DNA of 64,000 nucleotides from Aulosira sp. FACHB-615 (GTDB lineage Bacteria; Cyanobacteriota; Cyanobacteriia; Cyanobacteriales; Nostocaceae), in the NCBI RefSeq assembly GCF_014698045.1, contig NZ_JACJSE010000013.1, forward strand, positions 119,530 to 183,529, written 5' to 3'. The notes beneath the pieces are model-generated. The model did not search any database. It saw only the letters and a program-made list of their open reading frames with translations, and was not told the DNA's origin. The translations under genes were made by a program, and so were the position numbers. Numbering within the stretch: the first letter of the stretch is position 1; each line of letters begins with the position of its first letter. Of this stretch, positions 53,596 to 61,409 are shown piece by piece.

Positions 53596-53970
53596 CATTT
53601 TCAAAAATTTTTACACCCAATTTACACCCAACAGACAAATATTAAAATTCCCTGACTTTTTGATTTTTAATTAAGACTATTGATTGACAAAAGTAAATCA
53701 ATGTGTATTTGAAATATTGAAGAAAATAGAATTGAATTTAAGCGATCGCCAGTTTTATCATTTTCAGCGATCGGCTAATTCTAGCATCTTATAAAAATCG
53801 GCAACCAGTTAGAAATTTTGGTAACAGTACTTGCCATTCACTAACCTTCAAACTGATACTCAGATAATACTTGAGAAAGTATAAAAGAAAACTTTCATAG
53901 CTCAAATATCCCTTGTAATAGTAATTAAGCATAGTTGAGCAAGATTGCTCTGCATTTTCGGGGTGTCGTG
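53566..53970. other. Spacer between tRNA remnant and NLR gene
   Basis: About 400 bp, AT-rich. It carries two tandem copies of TTTACACCCAA (53610-53620 and 53621-53631), which could be integrase arm sites or simple repeats, and a GCGATCGC octamer near 53743. The promoter of the NLR gene must lie here; no clear boxes are seen. Confidence 0.5.
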
Positions 53971-56900
53971 ATGAGCTTAATTAATCTGGATCTAGTCATC
54001 AACGCAATTACTAGCATTGCGAATCCTTTAATTAAAGAAAAAATTCTGCGTAATGAGACAGTAATTAAGTTACTCCAGCAATTTAACCTTGACCCAGAGC
54101 ATCCACCAGCCGATTTTAGTGGTGTTTACGCCTATGCCTTAGTAGAATACGGTGTTGGTAAACCAAAACCATTTCTCGAATTATTTCGACAAGAAGCCAT
54201 TAAGCAAGCATTTCGTAAAGCATTGGGCCATAATAATCCCTCAATTTTGCTTTCTGAAGTTGATGCTTTTTTGGAAGCTTATACCTTGGGTGAAGAAATC
54301 AGAAACTTAGAACTGGATGTCAGACGAGAGGTAGCTGCATTTGCAACCGTATTTATTGAAGTCGCCAAACGCAGCCGTACACCAGCTGATGTCTTAATGA
54401 GTCAGCAGATTGGATCTCTACACAAGAGAATTGCTGGTATTCAAGAACAGCTAGAAAGATTGCCAACCCTGGAAGGTATTCGTACAGAAATGGCAAGATT
54501 AGCAGCCCAGAATTCTCTAGTATTAACCGAAACTGCAACTGAAAATCAGTGTAGAGCGATCGCCTTAGCCCAACAAATGCGAGGATGGTTTGAAACCTTG
54601 GGCTACCGCCTGGAAAAATATGAAATCTGGGCAGAAGAATATTTTGAATGGATTATCAACGTTCCAGTCCGCCGCAGTTATGACCGCATTCTTGTACGTG
54701 GCGTTGCGGGAGAAGTGGGACTGAGTGATGTTATGGCGTTGCGTCAATCAGTTAATCAACAAAAAACTGATGAAGGTTGGTTAGTAAGTACCCGACGCAT
54801 TTCCCGCGCAGCCAGGGATGAAGTCAAGAAAGATGAAAATCGTCACCTTGACTGTTTTACATTTGACGAACTGATTGATTTAGATGCTGACTTTACTGGT
54901 TATCTTGACTGGTTAGAAGCGGAAATCAAACGCCGAAAGATTGATCAAAAGTATGTCCCGCTTGCTTGTAAAAAAGAAGAAATTGACCCAGTTACTAAGC
55001 AGCGAATCGGATTCAGTCATTACGAAGCAGAAGACGGCTGGATTGATGGTTACATCGACCTTTGGCTGGATGACCCTGCAAAAGAGCATATTTCCATTTT
55101 GGGAGAATTCGGCACGGGTAAAACTTGGTTTGTCTTTCACTATGCTTGGACAGCACTCCAACGTTACAAAGATGCTCAAAAACGTGGTGTTGAACGTCCC
55201 CGTCTACCTTTAGTAATTACCCTGCGTGACTTTGCCAAAGCGTTAAATGTAGAAAATGTTTTGGCGGGTTTCTTCTTTACTCAACACAATATCCGCTTAA
55301 ATAGCGAAGTTTTTGACCAACTCAACCGCATGGGTAAATTGCTGCTCATTTTCGATGGTTTTGACGAAATGGCAGCAAAAGTTGACCGCCAACAGATGAT
55401 TAACAACTTCTGGGAACTGGCAAAGGTAGTAGTTCCAGGTTCTAAAGTTATTCTTACCTGTCGTACTGAACATTTCCCAGAGGCTAAAGAAGGACGCGCT
55501 TTACTGAATGCAGAACTACAAGCCTCTACGAACAAACTAACTGGTGAAACACCACAATTTGAAGTTCTGGAATTGAAGGAATTCAAATATGAGCAAATCC
55601 AGCAGGTATTGTCATACCAAGCTGAACCAGCCACAGTTGAACAAGTCATGGGCAATTCACAGTTACTAGACTTAGCCCGTCGTCCAGTGATGACTGATTT
55701 AATTTTGGAAGCATTGCCAGATATTGAGTCCGGTAAACCTATTGATATGTCACGGGTTTATCTGTATGCAGTGCGGCGCAAGATGGAACGAGACATCAAA
55801 GCAGAACGTACTTTTACTTCCTTGGCAGATAAATTGTACTTTTTATGCGAACTGTCTTGGGAGATGCTGTCTACTGACCAAATGAGTCTGAATTATCGTT
55901 TGTTCCCAGAACGTATTCGTCGCTTATTTGGTTCTGTTGTGCAAGAAGAGAAAGATTTAGATCACTGGCATTATGACATGATGGGGCAGGCGATGCTTGT
56001 CCGTAATGCTGATGGTGATTATACTCCGGCACATAGGTCACTGTTAGAGTTTTTTGTCGCGTATAAATTTGCAGCCGAGTTGGGTGCTTTGGCGAGTGAT
56101 TTCACGGAATTGGCACAAGCACGATCGCTTGTACATAAAAGCCTCGTCCCTATTGATTATACTTGGGCTAGTTATTTTTCGCGTCAGTTAGATGATATTA
56201 CTGCTCTACTAAAAGCATTTACAACTGAGTCTTTTGAGAAATTAAGAGAGACCTTTGGTAAAGCACCACTCACAAAAGCAGTGATGGATTTACTTTTACC
56301 CATGTTAGATAATCATGAGTCTCTAATTACTATTATTCAAGCAACAAGAGGTAAAAGTGAAGAGGAAGTAGGTTACATAGGGGGAAATGCCGCAACATTA
56401 GTCGTGAAATTAGATCAGAGGGCATTAGAGGGTGCAGATTTTAGTGGTGCATTTGTCAATAGTGCGGATTTTATTTATGCCAGTTTACGTGATGCCAATT
56501 TTGCACAAGCCAATCTGACAAATTCTATATTTGCTGAAACTTTTGGTTCTATTTTGTCTGTTGTATTTAACCCAGATTCAAGCCTTTTAGCTACAGGTCA
56601 TGAATCAGATGGCATAGTTCACTTATGGGATGTTTCAACCGGAAAAGAGATTTTAACACTTGAAGGACATCAAACGGCAGTATGGTCAGTTGCTTTCAGC
56701 CCCACAGAAAAAATTATTGCCACTGGTAGTTACGATCACACAATAAAATTCTGGGATCTTCACAACGGTAAATGCTTAAAAACGTTAACTGATAATGATA
56801 GTTGGTTACGTTCGGTTACTTTTAGTCCAGATGGCAAAATTCTGGCTAGTGGCAATACTGACAAAATCATCAAACTATGGGATGTGCATACAGGAGAATG

Positions 56901-58395
56901 CTTGAGAACTTTAAAAGGACATACAAAAACCGTTCTCTCTGTTAGCTTTAGTCCAGATAATCAGATACTTGCCAGTGGCAGTAGTGATCAAACCGTCAGG
57001 TTATGGAGTGTCAGTACTGGAGAATGTCTAAGAATTTTACAAGCGCATAACCATAATGTAGAGTCTGTTGCATTCAGTCCAGATAATCAGATACTTGCCA
57101 GTGGCAGTGCGGATCAAACAATCAGGATATGGAACGTCAACACTGGAGAATGCCAGAAGACTTTACACGCACATAATGTTTGGATCAACTCAGTAGACTT
57201 TAGTCCTGATGGTCAGACTCTTGCCAGTGGTGGAGGAGATCAAATGGTGAAGCTATGGAATATTAAAACTGGAGAATGCCTCAAAACTTTGCTAGGACAC
57301 ACAAGCTCAGTTTGGTCTGTGGCTTTTAGCTCAGATGGCAAAAAACTTGTTAGTGCTAGTAGAGATCAAACATTTAGGTTTTGGGATGTGAATACAGGAG
57401 AATGTTTGAGAATTTTTCAGGGATATAAAAATTCTGTACGTTCAATAGCTTTTAGTTCCGATGGTCAGACTCTGATTAGCGGTGGGCATGATCAAGTTGT
57501 AAAAATATGGGATGTCAACACAGGTAAATGCTTGAAAGTTACCCAAGAACAAACTGACTTGATACGTTCAGTAGCTTTTAGTTATGACAATAAAATTATT
57601 GCTAGTGCTGGTCATGAAAGAACAGTAAGGTTGTGGAATCCTAATACTGGTGAGTGTCTAAAAATTATGGAAGGACATAGTGATTGGGTTCGTTCAGTTG
57701 TCTTCAGCCCAGATTGTCAATTGCTTGCTAGTGGCAGTGGTGATAGCACAGTGAAGCTCTGGAATACTTCAACAGGCCATTGTTTTAAAACTTTTCAAGA
57801 AATTAAAAGTGTGATGTCAATTGCATTTAGTCCAGACAGTCAGTTCCTTGCCAGTGGCGGCTTAGATCAAACTATAAGAATATGGCATATTCACACTGGC
57901 TTATGCCAAATGACTTTAAAAGGGCATACAAATTGGGTACGTTCAGTTGTATTTAGCTCAAATGGTCAGTTTCTTGCAAGTAGCGGCGATGAAGAGATGA
58001 TTAGGTTATGGGATCTCAATAGAGGGGAATGTTTTAAGACTTTCCAACATGAGAGTATAGGTGTACACTCTATTGCCGTGAGTCCAAATGATGAGATACT
58101 TGCCAGTGGAGGCTTTGACAACACTATAAAACTTTGGGATGTCAGCAGTGGTATATGCTTAAAAATTTTACAGGGACATACACAGTGGATCACTTCAGTT
58201 ATTTTTAGTCCAGATGGTAACACTGTTGCTAGTAGCAGTGCTGATGGCACAGTTAAGTTTTGGGATATCAAGACAGGTGATTGTATTAAAACCCTTATAG
58301 ACCGCCCCTATGAACGTATGAACATCACAGGGGTTAAGGGTTTAACCTCATCTGAAATCGCTACCCTCAAAGCACTAGGCGCAGTTGAGGAATGA
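53971..58395 (+). CDS. NLR-like STAND protein: N-terminal nuclease-like domain, NACHT, WD40
   Basis: 1474 aa from ATG 53971 (GGGG upstream); a TTG at 53935 is less likely. Residues about 1-180 are helical. About 195-320 (GWFETLGYRLEKYEIWAEEY then YDRILVRGVAGEVG and GWLVSTRRISRAAR) resembles a restriction-endonuclease-like fold, though a full D-ExK set is not obvious. NACHT ATPase about 350-640: Walker A GEFGTGKTW (near 380), Walker B LLLIFDGFDEMA (near 458) and CRTEHF (near 495). A short pentapeptide-repeat stretch (about 815-855) is followed by 14 WD40 repeats, i.e. two seven-bladed propellers. This is the layout of bacterial antiviral NLRs: sensor repeats, ATPase switch, N-terminal effector. 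It sits in an accessory region next to toxin pairs. Confidence 0.85.
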   Translation: MSLINLDLVINAITSIANPLIKEKILRNETVIKLLQQFNLDPEHPPADFSGVYAYALVEYGVGKPKPFLELFRQEAIKQAFRKALGHNNPSILLSEVDAFLEAYTLGEEIRNLELDVRREVAAFATVFIEVAKRSRTPADVLMSQQIGSLHKRIAGIQEQLERLPTLEGIRTEMARLAAQNSLVLTETATENQCRAIALAQQMRGWFETLGYRLEKYEIWAEEYFEWIINVPVRRSYDRILVRGVAGEVGLSDVMALRQSVNQQKTDEGWLVSTRRISRAARDEVKKDENRHLDCFTFDELIDLDADFTGYLDWLEAEIKRRKIDQKYVPLACKKEEIDPVTKQRIGFSHYEAEDGWIDGYIDLWLDDPAKEHISILGEFGTGKTWFVFHYAWTALQRYKDAQKRGVERPRLPLVITLRDFAKALNVENVLAGFFFTQHNIRLNSEVFDQLNRMGKLLLIFDGFDEMAAKVDRQQMINNFWELAKVVVPGSKVILTCRTEHFPEAKEGRALLNAELQASTNKLTGETPQFEVLELKEFKYEQIQQVLSYQAEPATVEQVMGNSQLLDLARRPVMTDLILEALPDIESGKPIDMSRVYLYAVRRKMERDIKAERTFTSLADKLYFLCELSWEMLSTDQMSLNYRLFPERIRRLFGSVVQEEKDLDHWHYDMMGQAMLVRNADGDYTPAHRSLLEFFVAYKFAAELGALASDFTELAQARSLVHKSLVPIDYTWASYFSRQLDDITALLKAFTTESFEKLRETFGKAPLTKAVMDLLLPMLDNHESLITIIQATRGKSEEEVGYIGGNAATLVVKLDQRALEGADFSGAFVNSADFIYASLRDANFAQANLTNSIFAETFGSILSVVFNPDSSLLATGHESDGIVHLWDVSTGKEILTLEGHQTAVWSVAFSPTEKIIATGSYDHTIKFWDLHNGKCLKTLTDNDSWLRSVTFSPDGKILASGNTDKIIKLWDVHTGECLRTLKGHTKTVLSVSFSPDNQILASGSSDQTVRLWSVSTGECLRILQAHNHNVESVAFSPDNQILASGSADQTIRIWNVNTGECQKTLHAHNVWINSVDFSPDGQTLASGGGDQMVKLWNIKTGECLKTLLGHTSSVWSVAFSSDGKKLVSASRDQTFRFWDVNTGECLRIFQGYKNSVRSIAFSSDGQTLISGGHDQVVKIWDVNTGKCLKVTQEQTDLIRSVAFSYDNKIIASAGHERTVRLWNPNTGECLKIMEGHSDWVRSVVFSPDCQLLASGSGDSTVKLWNTSTGHCFKTFQEIKSVMSIAFSPDSQFLASGGLDQTIRIWHIHTGLCQMTLKGHTNWVRSVVFSSNGQFLASSGDEEMIRLWDLNRGECFKTFQHESIGVHSIAVSPNDEILASGGFDNTIKLWDVSSGICLKILQGHTQWITSVIFSPDGNTVASSSADGTVKFWDIKTGDCIKTLIDRPYERMNITGVKGLTSSEIATLKALGAVEE

Positions 58396-58462
58396 AAAAT
58401 GTAAAAATAAAAATGCAGTAAAAACAAATTGCCAATTTATAATCATCAAATTTCCGCAATAT

Positions 58463-58726
58463 ATGGAAATAACAAAAGTATTAAATGAAGGTAAAGTAAT
58501 TATTCCTGAAGAATTACTAAAAGCCTCTGGCTGGGAAATCGGACAAGAATTAATAGCAATTAATATGGGTGATGGGATTCTTCTTAAACCCAAAAAGCCC
58601 TTTGCAGAAACTACATTAAATGATGTTGCAGGCTGCTTAAAATATCAAGGCACACCCAAATCTTTAGAAGATATGAATGATGCCATCCGTCAAGGTATAG
58701 AGGAATCATGGCATGGTGGCAGTTGA
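58463..58726 (+). CDS. AbrB/MazE-family antitoxin (VapB-like)
   Basis: 87 aa from ATG 58463; the frame opens at 58385 but the AbrB fold starts here. The swapped-hairpin DNA-binding motif is visible (VLNEGKVIIPEELLKASGW, IGQELIAINMGDGILLKPKK). The C-terminal helix (about 65-87) would bind the toxin. It overlaps the next gene by 14 nt, so the pair is translationally coupled. Represses its own promoter in known families. Confidence 0.85.
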   Translation: MEITKVLNEGKVIIPEELLKASGWEIGQELIAINMGDGILLKPKKPFAETTLNDVAGCLKYQGTPKSLEDMNDAIRQGIEESWHGGS

Positions 58727-59102
58727 TACTAATATAATTGTGCGTCTATTGACTCAAGATGATGAATTACAATACCAAAAGAGTCTAGAAATTTTTCAAA
58801 ACCAAAATGTTTTTATACCAGATACCGTAATTCTAGAAACTGAGTGGGTACTAAGGTTTGCTTATAAGTTTAAACCTATTGAAATCTGTACAGCGTTAAG
58901 AAAGCTGTTTGGGTTGCCAAATGTTCATCTGAGTAATTCTGGCGTATTGTTTCAGGCGTTGCAATGGCATGAATTAGGCTTAGATTTTGCTGACGCTTTT
59001 CATCTAGCTTACAGTCAGAATCATGCAGAATTTTACACTTTTGACGATAAATTTGTGAAAAGGGCTAAGGGGTTAACCACCTGTGAAGTCAAGCAGCCTT
59101 AG
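58713..59102 (+). CDS. PIN-domain toxin (VapC-like ribonuclease), pair 1
   Basis: 129 aa. PIN fold with acidic residues in AVDTNIIVRLL (Asp near 5), ETEWVLRFAYKF (Glu near 44) and GLDFADAFHLAYS (Asp near 94-97), and a C-terminal FYTFDDKFVKRA (Asp near 113). VapC-type toxins are Mg-dependent ribonucleases that cut tRNA or rRNA. Partner of the AbrB-like protein upstream. Confidence 0.88.
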   Translation: MVAVDTNIIVRLLTQDDELQYQKSLEIFQNQNVFIPDTVILETEWVLRFAYKFKPIEICTALRKLFGLPNVHLSNSGVLFQALQWHELGLDFADAFHLAYSQNHAEFYTFDDKFVKRAKGLTTCEVKQP

Positions 59103-59276
59103 TAATGACTCAGCAAAAAAACCTAGCTTCAAAATATGTGATTAGGCGATCGCCTCTTCTTTCCCTTACATTAATTTAGTAAGAGCGATCGCCTGACCAA
59201 CTCTGACAAGTTTCTAATGTGCGATCACCATAACAACTCTATGCCAGGATATTAATATCCTTGACATTAACTATAT

Positions 59277-59528
59277 ATGTACAGCCTAGAAATCCCAGAA
59301 GGTCAAGCTGAATTTGCGGAACTACTCCGTCGAGTGCGAGACGGAGAAGAAGTGATTATTTCTCAAGCAGGCACTCCTATCGCGCGTATAGTCCCAATTG
59401 CGGAACAGAAATTACCTCGAATTCCAGGCTTAGACCGTGGTCAAGTAACAATTTCCCCAGACTTTGATGCTCCCCTCCCTGACGAGGTGCTAAATGCTTT
59501 TATTAACCCAACAGATGCAGAAGCATGA
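59277..59528 (+). CDS. Phd/YefM-family antitoxin
   Basis: 83 aa. Typical Phd/YefM start (IPEGQAEFAELLRRVRDGEE then VIISQAGTPIARIVPI), the strand-helix DNA-binding core, and a flexible C-terminus that binds the toxin. ATG 59277. Its stop overlaps the next start (ATGA at 59525-59528). Confidence 0.88.
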   Translation: MYSLEIPEGQAEFAELLRRVRDGEEVIISQAGTPIARIVPIAEQKLPRIPGLDRGQVTISPDFDAPLPDEVLNAFINPTDAEA

Positions 59529-59911
59529 GAGCATTACTTGATACCCATACGTTTATTTGGTGGGTTATTGACGATAACCGACTCTCATCTACAGCTAGAA
59601 ATATAATTGCCGATCCAGGGAATAACTTATTTTTTAGTGCTGCAAGCGCATGGGAAATTGTAATTAAAGTTCGTTTGGGTAAATTAAATTTACCAGAACC
59701 ACCAGAAACGTACATTCCCAGTCGGTTGACTATAAATCGATTTGAAAGTTTGCCTATTCAAATGAATCACGCTTTACAAGTCGTTAATCTACCTGCTTTA
59801 CATCAAGACCCTTTTGACCGAATAATTATCGCTCAAAGTCAAGTGGAAAAAATGCCCATAATTACTGTAGATAATAAAATCACACAGTATCCTGTTGATG
59901 TAATTTGGTAG
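59525..59911 (+). CDS. PIN-domain toxin (VapC-like), pair 2
   Basis: 128 aa. PIN motifs: LLDTHTFIWWV (Asp near 5), SAASAWEIVIKVRLGKL (Glu near 44), LHQDPFDRIIIAQS (Asp near 96-99) and IITVDNKI (Asp near 117). This is the Sll0205-like subgroup that pairs with Phd antitoxins. Starts inside the antitoxin stop codon, so the two are translationally coupled. Two different antitoxin-PIN pairs stand 174 nt apart on the same strand. Confidence 0.88.
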   Translation: MRALLDTHTFIWWVIDDNRLSSTARNIIADPGNNLFFSAASAWEIVIKVRLGKLNLPEPPETYIPSRLTINRFESLPIQMNHALQVVNLPALHQDPFDRIIIAQSQVEKMPIITVDNKITQYPVDVIW

Positions 59912-59979
59912 CTAAATAAAAGATGAATAAAACTCAATCAGTGGCAGAAAGGAAAGGATAGCCCATCACCGCAGTAAAG

Positions 59980-61257
59980 CTAATCCTCATCTTCTCCTTC
60001 TTCACCATACTGTGCTGGTGGTTCACCATGATATTCAAGAATCTTGGGCTTTTTCATTTTGGCATTGGCAGGCTCAATTTTTTCTAGCTGCAAATCAAAC
60101 TCCCACTCATCCAGTAAATCAAAGGTAAATTGTAGATGATTTCCTACTTCAATTGGTAATTCACCTAAGCGAAAATCGTTGGTGTTAGGAGGAATATCAA
60201 CAAAGGGATGAGTAAATTCAAAAATGCGTCATATATGGTCTTTGTAAATGAATCGGTAGAGGTGTTCAAAGTCAAAATCAAATGCTTCGACAACTGCGGC
60301 GGCTACTTGATCAAAATTGAGGTTGCTAGGAATGGCTATGCGTCGCCAAGCATCTAACAACGTAACTTTCAAAGTATAAATTGCCTGCTTAAACTCTCCG
60401 TTGGCGATGACTAAGGTTTGTTCCCATTCAGGAAAGTATTGTTGGAGATACGGTTTGAGTTTTTCAAAAGCGATGCGGAAATCTAGAGAGATTTCTTCAT
60501 CTTCTGGCTGTGGTTCAATTTCATCATAAATTTCAGAGAGCAAACCTATCATGGCATCTCCCCAAAGACTACGTTTTACAGTAGTGATACGCCATCCTTT
60601 AGCGGGTTCTGGTTCTCCTGGAGTGAGGTCAAGAAAACCAAATAAATGCAACAGGCTAAGATTGTGGAAGCCTGGATAATAGACTAATTTATCTTGTTCT
60701 TGATAACTATTAATGGTTAAACCTTCATCTGGAATTTCTCGCCAAAATTGGCAGCAGCGAAATAATGGTCTATAAGGGTCTCTAGATTCGCCTAAGAGTT
60801 CGCCTTCTCCCCAGATTAGCCAGGATTCTAAGAGTGTGAAATATTGTTCAGTTGGGTTGAAGTCTTGCCAAATTTTTAGGCGTTGTTCGTCTAATATTAA
60901 TTTGGTTTTTTTGCCTTGGGTGATAACTTGAGACAGTCCAGATGTGCGAAGGACAAAGTATAGTCCGTGAATATAGGGGTAGGATTTTTGCTGAGGACGC
61001 TTGAGGTTAGTTTCAATGGGGTAACTCAAGCGAGAATTGAGTTGCTGGAGGTATTTGAGAGAGAATTGGTGATACGTGCTGCTGACTTCAACACCATCTG
61101 GTTGGAGAAATTCTAGGACGGTTTGAAAGTCCCGTAGAATTGTTCCTGGGGAATTTTGGCTAATGGTTTGCTGTTGTAGGATTTGCTTTTTATCTTCCGT
61201 CAGGGTGGGAAGTTGTTCTCGCAGATGATTGGGAACGGAGAAAAGTCGTCTCATCAT
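59980..61257 (-). pseudogene. Plasmid pRiA4b ORF3-like gene interrupted by in-frame TGA
   Basis: The first 342 codons (from ATG 61257) end at TGA 60229-60231 in ...YRFIYKDHI. The same frame continues for 82 more codons (RIFEFTHPFVDIPPNTNDF, later LDEWEFDLQLEKIEPANAK) to TAG 59980-59982. The continuation is the usual core of the pRiA4b ORF3-like domain, so the stop splits the domain. A Gly codon GGA to TGA change would explain it. Function of the family is unknown; it is common in plasmids and mobile islands. The broken gene could still make the 342-aa part, so this may be a recent pseudogene or a sequencing error. Confidence 0.8.
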
Positions 61258-61281
61258 CTAATTTCAACTCTCATTTACAGG

Positions 61282-61315
61282 GTATATGAAATGCTTTACT
61301 TACAATAGTCGCAGC
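61282..61315. repeat. Degenerate 34-bp direct repeat, right copy
   Basis: Partner of 53562-53595 in the same orientation. It lies 25 nt upstream of the ATG of the interrupted pRiA4b-like gene. Confidence 0.5.
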
Positions 61316-61409
61316 TTATTTTGACTTTGCACAAACTAAAATTTAATTTGGCGATCGCCGCAGCTAAAAATCAAGGTAAGCTAGAAGCGATCGCTGTTGT
61401 GACTCTTGA

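Noticed and set aside
384..58395. A joint CHAT-protease plus NLR defence system
   Set aside because: The CHAT proteins carry export signals and lie 40 kb from the cytoplasmic NLR, with the HGL island between them; nothing links them functionally.
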